Below, one piece after another: positions 8,155-16,975 of a stretch of 64,000 nt of DNA; position 1 is the stretch's first letter; each line of letters starts with the position of its first letter. A program made the translations under genes and the position numbers. The notes under the pieces are model-generated. The model searched no databases. It saw nothing but the letters and a program-made list of their open reading frames with translations, and was not told where the DNA came from. The DNA is taken from positions 682,001 through 746,000 of the forward strand of contig NZ_CP168083.1 of the NCBI RefSeq assembly GCF_049478495.1, in the 5' to 3' direction. This stretch comes from P36-A1 sp049478495. GTDB taxonomy: Bacteria; Bacillota_I; Bacilli_A; JAJDGJ01.

Positions 8155-9969
8155 ATGTTTAATAAAAAAGAATTAAAGTACAAGAATGAAATAAATAAAA
8201 AAACAACAAAAGCAACTAGTGAAATCGAGAGTTTGATAACATATTTAAATGAGAATTTAGAAAATATAAAAACTGAAAATGAGCTAAAAGTTAATAGAAT
8301 TTTAGATAGTTTAGAAAAAGATGAAGATGTAAACCTAAGAAAAGTTCAAAAGCTATTAAAAAAAGAAAATAAAAAAACAAATAAGAAACTGAAAAAGTTT
8401 AAAAAACAAACAAAGACAATTCAAAAAGAATTAGAGAAAAAAATGGACAAAGGACTTTCATCAATAAAGGATGACATGTTTATTGATGAAGTTAATGAAG
8501 CAATATATGATAGAAATAAAAATATTAATCCTAAATTTTTTGCATTAAAAGAGTCATTTTTTGATACTATAGATGAAACAAAAGCAGAAGTTAAACCAGC
8601 AGTGACAAAAGCTTTTGCTGCTGTAAAAGATAAAAGTAGTGAAAAAATAGAAGATGTAAAAAGTAATATTGCAGATAAAATAGAAGATTTTGATATTGAT
8701 AAGTTCAAAAATGATTTAATAATAGATAATGTTAAAATACAAAGGGATATCAGAAGAAACCTTGCAAAAATAAAAAATCAAACTAAAAAATATCAAACTG
8801 AAATAGGAGAAAACTTACAGGATAAAATGTCTAAAATAAATAAAATTAAGAATTTAAAATCATTACAAGTAAAAACTAAAGCAAAAAAAGAAGAACTTAT
8901 AGATGAAATAGCAGATATTAATGATGAGTTGTCTATCAAAGAAGATAACATGCAAGAAAATAAAAATAAACATACAGCTTTAAAAGTATTAGCTGTAGCT
9001 CCAGTTGTAGCGACTGCTGCATCAGCTGCTGCAATATCATTTAATGCAAAAGTAATTGAAAAACGTAGTGTTGCAAGCAAGTTAATTGAATTAGGACTGC
9101 TTTCAATGGATGTGAAAAATAAAGTAGGTTTTATAATAAATGATCACATTGCAAATGAAGCAATACTAGATAATGCAAAAGAATACAGTTCATTTGACTA
9201 TATACTTCCATTAAAGTTTGAAAACAAATTTGGAATAGTAGAGACATCATATGAAAATGTTTATAAAATAGAAAACATAAATGGATATTTACAAAAAATA
9301 GTAATATTCTTTCATCCAGGTATGTTTTGGATGCAACCAGATGAACAACAATATAAATATGCAACAACACTAGCAGATAATTTAAATGCAAGTGTTTATA
9401 TTCCAATATATCCAAAAGCACCAACTTATAATTATAAAGATGTCTATAAATTTTTAGATGAATTTTATACTAAGTTAATAAAAGAAAATCCAAACAAAGA
9501 AATTATTTTTGTAGGAAATAGTAGTGGTGGATCTTTAGCCTTAGGTTTTGCAATGTACTGTCAAGAAAAAGGACTATTAACACCTACAAACATAATCTTA
9601 AATTCTCCAATTTTAGATATTCAACTTAATGATACTAAGATTTATGAGATAGAAGAAAATGATCCAGTTCAAAGACCTTATGATTTAAAGATAAGACTAA
9701 GTTACTATGCAAATCATGAAGATGAAAAAGATTATAGATTAAGCCCAATATATGGAAATATAGAAAATATAGGAAAAATCTCAGTGTTTACAGGTACAAA
9801 TGACATATTTAATATTGATGCTAGAAGATTGTTAGATAAGAGTTTAATTGATAATGTAGCTATTAACTTTTATGAATATGAATACATGATACCAAACTTT
9901 GTACAATATACCACTCCAGAAGCTAGTGAAGCATTAGAAACATTAATAGAAATAGTATTAAACAACTAA
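8155..9969 (+). CDS. Coiled-coil protein with one membrane segment and a C-terminal alpha/beta-hydrolase-like domain, 604 aa
   Basis: Residues 1-270 are Lys/Glu-rich helix with heptad character and no aromatic core. A hydrophobic segment of small residues (about 276-297) could span or anchor to the membrane. Residues about 350-604 resemble HSL/Aes-type acetylesterases: strand IVIFFHPG (usual HGG oxyanion motif changed to H387-P-G), nucleophile elbow GNSSGG with S456, and TGTND with D550. The expected catalytic His (normally in a GMxHxF-like motif) falls in YMIPNF and seems missing. It may thus be a weak or non-hydrolytic enzyme, or a binding domain held at the envelope. SD GGAGG precedes the ATG. 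I know no named family with this arrangement. Confidence 0.75.
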   Translation: MFNKKELKYKNEINKKTTKATSEIESLITYLNENLENIKTENELKVNRILDSLEKDEDVNLRKVQKLLKKENKKTNKKLKKFKKQTKTIQKELEKKMDKGLSSIKDDMFIDEVNEAIYDRNKNINPKFFALKESFFDTIDETKAEVKPAVTKAFAAVKDKSSEKIEDVKSNIADKIEDFDIDKFKNDLIIDNVKIQRDIRRNLAKIKNQTKKYQTEIGENLQDKMSKINKIKNLKSLQVKTKAKKEELIDEIADINDELSIKEDNMQENKNKHTALKVLAVAPVVATAASAAAISFNAKVIEKRSVASKLIELGLLSMDVKNKVGFIINDHIANEAILDNAKEYSSFDYILPLKFENKFGIVETSYENVYKIENINGYLQKIVIFFHPGMFWMQPDEQQYKYATTLADNLNASVYIPIYPKAPTYNYKDVYKFLDEFYTKLIKENPNKEIIFVGNSSGGSLALGFAMYCQEKGLLTPTNIILNSPILDIQLNDTKIYEIEENDPVQRPYDLKIRLSYYANHEDEKDYRLSPIYGNIENIGKISVFTGTNDIFNIDARRLLDKSLIDNVAINFYEYEYMIPNFVQYTTPEASEALETLIEIVLNN

Positions 9970-9972
9970 TCT

Positions 9973-10001
9973 AAAGGCGGTTCATCAACTGAATCGCCTT
10001 T
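9973..10001 (+). terminator. Terminator after the coiled-coil/hydrolase gene
   Basis: AAAGGCG and an inner GTTCA/TGAAT pair fold back on CGCCTTT, 3 nt after the stop codon. Confidence 0.75.
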
Positions 10002-10063
10002 ATAACATGCTTGCATAATAAGTTATTCTAAAGTATTATATAAAAAACAATCGGAGGTTTATT

Positions 10064-11362
10064 ATGGAAATAAAACTTAGAAAAATTAAAGACAAGGATT
10101 ACAATCGTGTTTCAAAATGGCTTAAAAAAGAATATATTAGTAGTTATTTTAATAATAAGCCACTTTATTTAGAAGAAGTAAGTGCAGTAAATATGAATCA
10201 TAAACAATTAAAAAATTATATTATTGAAATAGGAGTCCAATCGATTGGATTTGTTCAAATATATGATATCTTTAATCTTACAAATGATTTATTAGAAGTA
10301 GATCAACAAGACAGTGTTTATAGTTTTGATTTTTTTATTGGCGAAGAATTTTATCTTGGAAAAGGTTATGCTAATATTATTGTTTCAAAAATAATTAAAA
10401 AAATTAGGTTAAACAAAAATGTCAAACAAGTAATTTATCAAACTGCAAAAGAAAATATCGCTTGTGCAAAAGCTTTACTGTTTAATGGTTTCATTCTTGA
10501 TGAAGAAAGTGATTTGTATTATTTAGATTTAGATGAAGTAATAATTGAAGATTACATTGAAGAAGATTACATAAAAAAAGTAGAAGAACATTTAAATAGA
10601 TATAAAGAAACAAAATTTGCAGATACTTCTGAAAAAAATTATGTTTCAAATATAAAAGACAATTTTATATTTGATGTAAATTATATCAAAGAGCTAGATG
10701 AATTTAGATATATAGATTATGATTCAATTAGAATGAGAAGACTAAACAGTGCATTAGTACTTGCTATGAACTTCTTTAATACTAGAGTTATGAATGATGA
10801 TATAATTGTTAAATTAGTTAGAAATTTCTTTAAAATAAAAATCACAGAAGAGATATTTTCTGTTAAAAGATATTTTCATTTTAACGACTATGATTTAACA
10901 GGTAAATCATCTACAATTGCCTTGTATTTAACTATTAACAATAAATATCGTTTATATATAGAAACAGCATATTGCCAAGAAAATTATAAAAATATTGAAG
11001 AGATCACAAATGAAAAAGTCCAAAACTTTAAATTTGTTTATCAAAAAATGTTAAATAATTGTCAAAATGCATATACAAATATTGAAATGAAAGAGTTTTA
11101 CACACACTATCAATTCTACAGAAATATAGCAAGAAGACAGTCAGAATATGATTATGTTGCTTTTATTCAACCATTTGATAACATTAAACTACAAGAAGAC
11201 TTAGATAGTGGACTTGAAAGAGTTAATTCTGATAATATAAGAATTCTAGATTGGCATGAGATGATAAAATGGGTCTTAGATAATACTAAAGACTATTTAT
11301 TAATTGAAAAGATGAGAGAATTAGAAGCTAAGTATTTTGGATATAAGTATAATTTATTATAA
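10064..11362 (+). CDS. GNAT acetyltransferase fused to an unrecognised C-terminal domain, 432 aa
   Basis: Residues 1-155 form a GNAT domain of the AAC(6')/RimJ-like group: an opening beta strand IKLRKIKDKDY, a WLKKEYISSYF segment typical of aminoglycoside N-acetyltransferase relatives, and an acetyl-CoA-binding region GEEFYLGKGYA (near 95-110). An acidic linker DEVIIEDYIEEDYIKKVEEHL follows. About 250 residues after it have no family I recognise: mixed alpha/beta, rich in Tyr and Asn, with LYLTINNKYRLYIETA at the core. SD GGAGG is 9 nt from the ATG and a terminator follows directly. The substrate is unknown; it could acetylate a small amine or a protein recognised by the second domain. Confidence 0.7.
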   Translation: MEIKLRKIKDKDYNRVSKWLKKEYISSYFNNKPLYLEEVSAVNMNHKQLKNYIIEIGVQSIGFVQIYDIFNLTNDLLEVDQQDSVYSFDFFIGEEFYLGKGYANIIVSKIIKKIRLNKNVKQVIYQTAKENIACAKALLFNGFILDEESDLYYLDLDEVIIEDYIEEDYIKKVEEHLNRYKETKFADTSEKNYVSNIKDNFIFDVNYIKELDEFRYIDYDSIRMRRLNSALVLAMNFFNTRVMNDDIIVKLVRNFFKIKITEEIFSVKRYFHFNDYDLTGKSSTIALYLTINNKYRLYIETAYCQENYKNIEEITNEKVQNFKFVYQKMLNNCQNAYTNIEMKEFYTHYQFYRNIARRQSEYDYVAFIQPFDNIKLQEDLDSGLERVNSDNIRILDWHEMIKWVLDNTKDYLLIEKMRELEAKYFGYKYNLL

Positions 11363-11382
11363 AAAGCACGCAAGTGCTTTTT
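11361..11382. terminator. Terminator after the GNAT fusion gene
   Basis: AAAAAGCAC pairs perfectly with GTGCTTTTT around a CAA-type loop, overlapping the stop codon. Confidence 0.8.
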
Positions 11383-11483
11383 AATATTACGATAATGTAA
11401 TATATTGTAAGTTAATTTAAAGGTTAAAAATAAAAAAGGGTGCTAAAATTAAAGAGAACTACAAGTTAAAGGAGCTGGTTAAA

Positions 11484-11576
11484 TTGAATAAAGAATCAAT
11501 TATCTTTTCTATTTTAGCTTTTGTAGCATTATTGGTAGTTTTATTTTTAACATATAATTTTTTAATGAAATACTAA
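11484..11576 (+). CDS. Single-span membrane peptide, 30 aa
   Basis: A TTG start at 11484 is preceded by AAAGGAG. The product is MNKESIIFSILAFVALLVVL followed by FLTYNFLMKY: a short polar N-terminus, one membrane span of about 20 residues, and a positively charged end. It lies 17 nt before the YxeA-like gene and probably shares its transcript. Function is unknown. Confidence 0.6.
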   Translation: MNKESIIFSILAFVALLVVLFLTYNFLMKY

Positions 11577-11593
11577 AAAAGGAGACAATTATA

Positions 11594-11956
11594 ATGAAAA
11601 AATTTTTACTAGTATTATTAGCCGCTATTGTTGTATTAGCAGTTGGTAGTTATAAATTAATAAGTGATCAATACAAAGGAGATAGCTATTATACTCAAAT
11701 TACAACAGATGGTGAAAAGAAATCTGAGAAAATTGATGATGGATCTACAGTAGTAACATTTAGTTACTCACTTCCATCATATGATGAAAAAGGAAACATG
11801 AAAGTAATGAATTTCAATGGTACAAATTCTGAAGGTAAACAACTTAGAAAAGATGCTTATTTAAAATTAGAATATAATGATGATAAAGGTGTTATTTCAT
11901 GGGAAGAAGTTCAATTTGATCAAATACCAACTATTGTACAAGAAAAACTTAAATAG
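11594..11956 (+). CDS. YxeA-family (DUF1093) exported protein, 120 aa
   Basis: A signal anchor (residues 1-25, MKKFLLVLLAAIVVLAVGS) leads to a small beta-rich domain. The YYTQITTDGEKKSE region, a central TFSYSLPSYDEKGNMK and a tail DKGVISWEEVQFDQIPTIVQEKL match the YxeA family of small Firmicute secreted proteins, and length agrees (110-125 aa). The biochemical role of the family is not established. GGAG precedes the ATG. It probably forms a two-gene unit with the 30-residue membrane peptide just upstream. Confidence 0.8.
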   Translation: MKKFLLVLLAAIVVLAVGSYKLISDQYKGDSYYTQITTDGEKKSEKIDDGSTVVTFSYSLPSYDEKGNMKVMNFNGTNSEGKQLRKDAYLKLEYNDDKGVISWEEVQFDQIPTIVQEKLK

Positions 11957-11975
11957 TCACTAAATTTAACTTATG

Positions 11976-12009
11976 AAAAGGAAAGTAGTTAATACTATTT
12001 TCCTTTTTT
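11976..12009 (+). terminator. Terminator of the YxeA-like gene
   Basis: AAAAGGAAAGTAG pairs with CTATTTTCCTTTT around a TTAATA loop, with a U-tract. Confidence 0.75.
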
Positions 12010-12099
12010 GTTGTCAGTTAAAGCATTTTTTGTTAAAGGCTATATATAATTACAATTATTGTGTATAATTAAACTATATGAAAAAAAGGAGTGTTTTAA

Positions 12100-12441
12100 A
12101 TGGAAAAATTACCTAATTGTCCTAAATGTGATAGTGAATATACTTATGAAGATGGAAATAACTTTGTTTGTCCAATGTGTTCATATGAATGGTCAAAAGA
12201 TGAAATAGTAGCAGAAGATGAAGACTTAATAAAAGATGTAAATGGAGCTGTTCTACAAGATGGAGATTCAGTAATAGTAATTAAAGATTTAAAAGTAAAA
12301 GGAAGTTCAAATGTCATAAAAAAAGGTACAAAAGCAAAAAGTATAAGAGTTATACTAGGAAAAAAAGACCATAACATAGATACTAAATTAGATGGTTTTG
12401 GTGCAATTGAATTAACAGCTATTTATGTAAAAAAAGCTTAA
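12100..12441 (+). CDS. yjdM: PhnA/YjdM-family zinc-ribbon protein, 113 aa
   Basis: The N-terminal zinc ribbon has two Cys pairs (CPKC at 7-10 and CPMC at about 24-27). An SH3-like C-terminal domain follows with the family motifs DVNGAVLQDGDSVIVIKDLKVKG and KLDGFGAIELTAIYVKK. The length is exactly that expected. Despite the old name PhnA, the family is not shown to act on phosphonoacetate generally and its role is unclear. SD AAAGGAG lies before the ATG. It is monocistronic with its own terminator. Confidence 0.9.
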   Translation: MEKLPNCPKCDSEYTYEDGNNFVCPMCSYEWSKDEIVAEDEDLIKDVNGAVLQDGDSVIVIKDLKVKGSSNVIKKGTKAKSIRVILGKKDHNIDTKLDGFGAIELTAIYVKKA

Positions 12442-12515
12442 CTTGCATTAATTTGCTTATTAAATATTACTTAATAGGTAAGCAATTATGTTAAAATAAA
12501 TATAGAATTAAAGAT

Positions 12516-12540
12516 AAGACTTTGTTTCAAGGTCTTTTTT
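12516..12540 (+). terminator. Terminator of yjdM
   Basis: AAGACTTTG pairs with CAAGGTCTT followed by U6. A further weaker pairing, TTGCTTA with TAAGCAA, lies just upstream. Confidence 0.65.
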
Positions 12541-12568
12541 ATCATTTGTTTAAAAGGAGGGGAAATGC

Positions 12569-12916
12569 ATGAATAATAATATTGTTATGGCTACAAAAGT
12601 ATTATTAGGATTATCAATACTAAATATAATTCCATTTTCTTCAAGTATAATAAAAACAACAATGATTGTTATCATTTTAATGATGATATTAGAATATCTA
12701 ATTTATAAAACATATAAAATCTTCGAGTTGAAATATGCATTTATAATTTGTGCAGTCTTACTAAGCTCACCATTTTTATATACAATACCAACAAATGTTG
12801 TATTTTTAAAAATTATTTCTACAGGCTTATGGATTTTATCACTAATTTTATGCTTATTAGCATATAGAACATATTTAAAAATAAAATTATTATTAAAGAG
12901 GGAGCAAACTAAATGA
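12569..12916 (+). CDS. Hypothetical four-span membrane protein, 115 aa
   Basis: Four hydrophobic helices occupy almost the whole chain, ending in a basic tail (KIKLLLKREQTK). No family is recognised. An AAAGGAGGGG SD precedes the ATG at 12569; an out-of-frame ATG lies 3 nt earlier and hits a stop at once. The UGA stop overlaps the start of homoserine dehydrogenase (ATGA), so the two are translationally coupled. This is also direct evidence that UGA is a stop here. Confidence 0.7.
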   Translation: MNNNIVMATKVLLGLSILNIIPFSSSIIKTTMIVIILMMILEYLIYKTYKIFELKYAFIICAVLLSSPFLYTIPTNVVFLKIISTGLWILSLILCLLAYRTYLKIKLLLKREQTK

Positions 12917-14079
12917 ATGTAGCTTTAATAGGTGTTAATGAACTAACTAGACTTGTAGTTGAAGAAATACAAAAGTCTAAAGTTTCAATAAACTCAACAA
13001 AAATAATAGGCATTTATGATTTTAATAAAAGTAATGAGATACATTATAAAAATATTAAAATCTATAATAATCTAAATGAGATTTACTCTGATAATGGTAT
13101 AGATACAATTATTGTGCTAACAACAACATTAGAGGCAAAAGATATTATTGAAAAAGCTTTAACTAATAAAAAACATGTTATCAGTGTAAATAAAGATGTT
13201 TTAGCAATTTATCATAATAAATTATTTGATATAGCATTAAAAAATAATGTCGGTCTTTACTTTGATGCAGCCATAGGTGGTGGAATACCAATAACCGATT
13301 TTTTAAGTAATATGAGCAAAAGCGATGAAATATATGATATAAAAGCAATATTGAATGGTACTAGCAATTTTATTTTAACAGCAATGAATCAAAGTGAACT
13401 TGATTTAAATGTAGGGTTAATGCAAGCAGTAGCAAATGGGTATGCAGAAGAAGACCCAATTCAAGATATTAGTGGTTTTGATGCAGCTAGAAGTTTATCA
13501 ATGATAGCTACACTAGCTTACAATAAAAATATTACTGTTGATGATATTTTCATTAAAGGTATTGAAAAGGTAAATATAGATTCATTGCAAATTGCAAAAG
13601 GACTTGGTTATACAATAAAACAAATTGCTAGTGCAAGTATGTTTGAAGGATCGTTATCTTTATATGTTTTACCATGTTTTGTAAAAGACAACATTTTATT
13701 ATCAAGAGTTGATGGAAATATGGGTGCTTTGTACTTAACAAGTAAAAACCTTGGTTATTCTATGATTTATGGCCCTGCAACAGGTAATAAAGAAATTTTA
13801 AATGCAATTATTCAAGATATTAATAAAGTAGAAAACTTAATTAATAATAATGGGGTATTTAATGCTTTTAACTATTTAGATGAAAGTAAAAACATTGTTA
13901 CAAATTCAGTACAATCAGAATTTATATTTATAGGTGAAAAAGAAAGTATAGTCAATTTAAATGATCAAATTGGTAATATTATGATAGATGAAAACACTCT
14001 AGTTGTTAGTGTTACAATTGAAAAAGCATATGAGTATGCAAACAGCTATAATCTTCATGCTTTTCCATTGGTTTATTAA
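12913..14079 (+). CDS. hom: Homoserine dehydrogenase, 388 aa
   Basis: It reduces aspartate semialdehyde to homoserine with NAD(P)H in threonine/methionine biosynthesis. An N-terminal Rossmann domain (MNVALIGVNELTRLVVEEI) is followed by the NKDVLAIYHNKLFDIA segment. The catalytic core has LNGTSNFILTAM, ANGYAEEDPIQDISGFDAARSL and GPATGNKEILNAI. Residues from about 320 are short, so the C-terminal ACT-like region is reduced compared with B. subtilis Hom (433 aa). No aspartokinase, thrB or thrC is nearby. It overlaps the upstream membrane gene by 4 nt and abuts the TraX-like gene with no gap. Confidence 0.9.
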   Translation: MNVALIGVNELTRLVVEEIQKSKVSINSTKIIGIYDFNKSNEIHYKNIKIYNNLNEIYSDNGIDTIIVLTTTLEAKDIIEKALTNKKHVISVNKDVLAIYHNKLFDIALKNNVGLYFDAAIGGGIPITDFLSNMSKSDEIYDIKAILNGTSNFILTAMNQSELDLNVGLMQAVANGYAEEDPIQDISGFDAARSLSMIATLAYNKNITVDDIFIKGIEKVNIDSLQIAKGLGYTIKQIASASMFEGSLSLYVLPCFVKDNILLSRVDGNMGALYLTSKNLGYSMIYGPATGNKEILNAIIQDINKVENLINNNGVFNAFNYLDESKNIVTNSVQSEFIFIGEKESIVNLNDQIGNIMIDENTLVVSVTIEKAYEYANSYNLHAFPLVY

Positions 14080-14712
14080 ATGAAAAAACTAGGACTTGAT
14101 GCTTTTACTTTAAAAGTAATTGCTTTAATATCAATGACTATAGACCACATAGGTTATTTTCTATTTCCAGATATTCTTTTTTTGAGAATCATAGGTAGAG
14201 TTGCCTTTGTAATATTTGCTTATTTTACAGCAAATGCATATATTCACTCTAGTAACAAAATAAAACATGGACTAACTTTACTTGGTTGTGGTTTAGTATT
14301 TGATATATTTACTATAATTAGTAACCAGTATTATGTTTCTAATATATTTATAACTTTAGCCTTTGGTTATTTTTTGATAATGACTTTTGATAAAAAGCAA
14401 TACTTACTCAGCCTATTATTATTAATAATTGTACACTTCTGGCAAATGGACTATGGTTATTATGGAGTAATACTAATATTTATGTGTTACATATTTTATA
14501 AACAAATAGATTTACTAGTTATTGTTAATTTAGTTTTGGTAATGTTTTTTTCACAATTAAATATTGTCTCTGATGTTCAATACTATTCATGCTTTGGCCT
14601 GATGTTACTATATTTTTACAATTTTAAAAAGGGCAGAAGTATGAAATATCTATTTTATATTTATTATCCATTACATATAGTAATTATTCAGATAGTTGCA
14701 CAATACATGTAA
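14080..14712 (+). CDS. TraX-family integral membrane protein, 210 aa
   Basis: A hydrophobic protein with six or more membrane spans. The family signature appears near the start (LKVIALISMTIDHIGYFLFP, then RIIGRVAFVIFAYF), and the end has KYLFYIYYPLHIVII as in TraX and related acyltransferase-like proteins. TraX N-acetylates F pilin in conjugation, but chromosomal homologues in Firmicutes are common and unstudied; no conjugation genes are nearby. The start codon follows the hom stop directly, so coupling to hom is likely. Confidence 0.85.
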   Translation: MKKLGLDAFTLKVIALISMTIDHIGYFLFPDILFLRIIGRVAFVIFAYFTANAYIHSSNKIKHGLTLLGCGLVFDIFTIISNQYYVSNIFITLAFGYFLIMTFDKKQYLLSLLLLIIVHFWQMDYGYYGVILIFMCYIFYKQIDLLVIVNLVLVMFFSQLNIVSDVQYYSCFGLMLLYFYNFKKGRSMKYLFYIYYPLHIVIIQIVAQYM

Positions 14713-14768
14713 AGTATTCAAAAAGTCATGACATAAGTAAAAGGTAATGTTATAATTAAATAGATGAT

Positions 14769-14788
14769 AAAAGCAAATATGCTTTTTT
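14769..14788 (+). terminator. Terminator after the TraX-like gene
   Basis: AAAAGCA pairs with TGCTTTT and is followed by U-rich sequence. Confidence 0.6.
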
Positions 14789-14821
14789 ATATAAATTAAT
14801 GAAAGAATGGAGAATTACATA

Positions 14822-15316
14822 ATGGAAAAATTAGTAGTAGAAGCATTAATTGAAATTCCAACAGGAAGTCAGAATAAATATGAAATAGATAAAGAAACTG
14901 GAAGAGTAAAACTTGATAGAGTATTATATTCATCAATGTTTTATCCTGCTGAATATGGTTATATTGAAAATACATTAGCAGCAGATAATGATCCAATTGA
15001 TATCTTAGTACTTACTACATATCCAACATTTCCTGGTTGTTTAATTGATGCTAGAATATTAGGAATGTTAGAAATGATTGATACAGGAGAAGAAGATGTT
15101 AAATTAATCGCTGTTGCTCAAGATGATCCTCGCTTTGATCATGTTGAATCTTTAGATGATTTGGCACCTCATACTTTAAAAGAAATTCAAAACTTCTTTG
15201 ATACATATAAATTATTACAAAACAAAGCAGTTGAAACTGGTAGATATTTAGGTGTCGAAGATGCTAAAAAATATTTAGATGCTGCAAAAGAAGAATATAA
15301 AAAATTAAATAAATAA
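14822..15316 (+). CDS. ppa: Family I inorganic pyrophosphatase, 164 aa
   Basis: It hydrolyses PPi to two phosphates in the cytoplasm, pulling biosynthetic reactions forward. Family I motifs are clear: IEIPTGSQNKYEIDKETGRVKLDR, FYPAEYGYIENTLAADNDPIDILV (with the DxxPxD metal-binding acid cluster) and KLIAVAQDDPRFDHV. The start at 14822 is preferred because an in-frame ATG 15 nt earlier is part of the SD (ATGGAG). Many Bacilli instead carry family II enzymes; family I is common in Mollicute-related lineages, a modest taxonomic hint. Confidence 0.95.
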   Translation: MEKLVVEALIEIPTGSQNKYEIDKETGRVKLDRVLYSSMFYPAEYGYIENTLAADNDPIDILVLTTYPTFPGCLIDARILGMLEMIDTGEEDVKLIAVAQDDPRFDHVESLDDLAPHTLKEIQNFFDTYKLLQNKAVETGRYLGVEDAKKYLDAAKEEYKKLNK

Positions 15317-15339
15317 GACTAACTAGTTTAGTCTTTTTT
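15317..15339 (+). terminator. Terminator of ppa
   Basis: GACTAA pairs with TTAGTC around a 5-nt loop and is followed by U6; it overlaps the ppa stop. Confidence 0.7.
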
Positions 15340-15355
15340 ATTATGGAGAGATAAA

Positions 15356-15931
15356 ATGGAAGAAAAAAAACCTTTTGATAGTTATTTTCAATTGTTTAAA
15401 GAAACATTTATTTTAAGTGCTTTTACCTTTGGTGGTGGTTATGTCATAATTGCAATGATGAAAAAGAGATTTGTTGAGCAGTTGAAGTGGATAGATAATG
15501 ATGAAATGTTAGATTTAGTAACAATAGCTCAAAGTGCACCTGGGGTAATGGCGGTAAATACTTCAATTATTTTAGGACGTAAACTGGGAGGTTTCAAAGG
15601 CTCATTAGTTGCTACTTTAGGAACCATTCTACCACCTTTTATTATTCTTGGTATAATTTCATTATTCTACAAAGCCTTTGTTAGTAATTTTTATGTAGCT
15701 AGTGTTTTACAAGGAATGCAAGCTGGAGTTGCTGCAGTTATTTTAATAGCAGCTATTACAATGTTTAATGATATGAACACTGTTAATAAAACCTATAATA
15801 TTATCATGAGTCTTGCAGCATTCTTTTTATCATATTTTATGAATATTAATGTCATATATTTATTAATAGCTGCCTTGATTATAAGTCTAATTATGGAATA
15901 TATTAGATATATAAAAAGGAGGAATATTTAA
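15356..15931 (+). CDS. Chromate transporter family protein, first half (CHR short form), 191 aa
   Basis: One of two half-length CHR proteins that together form the membrane transporter. The CHR signature is visible (FKETFILSAFTFGGGYVIIAMM near 11-32, then IAQSAPGVMAVNTSIILGRKLGG near 58-80). About five to six membrane spans are predicted. Characterised members export chromate, but in organisms like this one the natural anion is unknown. SD GGAGAG lies before the ATG. The gene overlaps the second half by one base. Confidence 0.88.
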   Translation: MEEKKPFDSYFQLFKETFILSAFTFGGGYVIIAMMKKRFVEQLKWIDNDEMLDLVTIAQSAPGVMAVNTSIILGRKLGGFKGSLVATLGTILPPFIILGIISLFYKAFVSNFYVASVLQGMQAGVAAVILIAAITMFNDMNTVNKTYNIIMSLAAFFLSYFMNINVIYLLIAALIISLIMEYIRYIKRRNI

Positions 15932-16500
15932 TGCTGTTTGATTTATTTGTATCCTTTTTAAAAATAGGGTTGTTTTGTTTTGGAGGAGGGTATGCTTCGA
16001 TCTCTTTAATACAATCTGAAATAATAAATACCCATCAATGGATTGATATGAAGACCTTTAGTGATATCATTACTATTTCACAAATGACTCCTGGTCCAAT
16101 AGGGATCAATGCAGCAACTTTTATTGGTATCAATGTAAATGGTTTAATAGGAGGAGTTGTAGCCACCTTAGGCTTTATAATACCATCATTTATTATTGTG
16201 AGTTTCTTGGGTTATATTTATTTGAAGTATGGGAATTTAACAATAATTAAAGTAGTATTACAAGGTTTACGACCGGTGATTGTAGGAGTTATTGCAGCAG
16301 CTGGACTAGCTTTATTAGTTGCAGCAATCTTTACCAATGGAGTTATTTCTAAAGAAAATTTTATGCCAGTTCAAGCATTTTTGTTTGCGATAAGTATTTA
16401 CTTACTAGTTAAAAAAAAGAATTTAAATATTGTAGTTGTAATGTTTAGTGCAGGTTTAATAAATCTTGTTATTGTATTTTTAATGAAATTAATAGCATAA
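15931..16500 (+). CDS. Chromate transporter family protein, second half (CHR short form), 189 aa
   Basis: This partner of the preceding gene has the same fold in presumably inverted topology: FLKIGLFCFGGGYASISLI near 9-27 and ITISQMTPGPIGINAATFIG near 46-65, then hydrophobic helices. Start and upstream stop overlap (TAATG), with AAAGGAGG upstream, indicating coupled translation and a heteromeric transporter. A bidirectional terminator follows. Confidence 0.88.
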   Translation: MLFDLFVSFLKIGLFCFGGGYASISLIQSEIINTHQWIDMKTFSDIITISQMTPGPIGINAATFIGINVNGLIGGVVATLGFIIPSFIIVSFLGYIYLKYGNLTIIKVVLQGLRPVIVGVIAAAGLALLVAAIFTNGVISKENFMPVQAFLFAISIYLLVKKKNLNIVVVMFSAGLINLVIVFLMKLIA

Positions 16501-16539
16501 AAAAAGAAGTGATTAATTAAAATCAACTTCTTTTTTTTT
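16501..16539. terminator. Bidirectional terminator
   Basis: AAAAAGAAGTGATT pairs with AATCAACTTCTTTTT (one mismatch) between convergent genes; poly-U in both directions. Confidence 0.8.
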
Positions 16540-16554
16540 CATATTATGTAAATA

Positions 16555-16893
16555 TTACCATTTACCTTTAGCAATATGGTTTTGAACTTCAGCTTTTAAT
16601 GATTGTTTCATTTGCCAAGCACTTTCGTGTGCAAATGTAAATAATTTAACACAAGCTGGATCAAGATTTTGTTCAATTCCTTCACTAGCAAGGTCCATCA
16701 TACTTAACATTAAACCATCAAGTTCCATTAAAAGGTCATTAGATCTTTCAGAACGATAGATTAATTCTGCTGCCTCACTTGTTAATTCAACAAATTTATC
16801 AGGTGTAGCACCACATTTAAAACAGTTTGTTGTTACTGCATCTGTTTCAATAACATTGTTACAAACAGAGCATCTAAATAATTTTTTTTCCAT
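16555..16893 (-). CDS. Rubredoxin/rubrerythrin-like zinc or iron ribbon protein, 112 aa
   Basis: The first 37 residues are a knuckle of the rubredoxin type found at the end of rubrerythrins: FRCSVCNNV (C8, C11) and TNCFKCGATPDKF (C24, C27). The remaining 75 residues are predicted helical (NDLLMELDGLMLSMMDLASEGIEQ) but lack rubrerythrin's diiron EXXH motifs. It could be a one-iron electron carrier or a Zn-stabilised protein; redox function is inferred. SD AAAGGGG precedes the ATG. Confidence 0.65.
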   Translation of the reverse strand: MEKKLFRCSVCNNVIETDAVTTNCFKCGATPDKFVELTSEAAELIYRSERSNDLLMELDGLMLSMMDLASEGIEQNLDPACVKLFTFAHESAWQMKQSLKAEVQNHIAKGKW

Positions 16894-16975
16894 TTTGATA
16901 TTCCCCTTTCATATATATAATTGATTATATCATGCAAAGCAAAAAAGTCTTAACAATATGCAAATAAACTGTATG

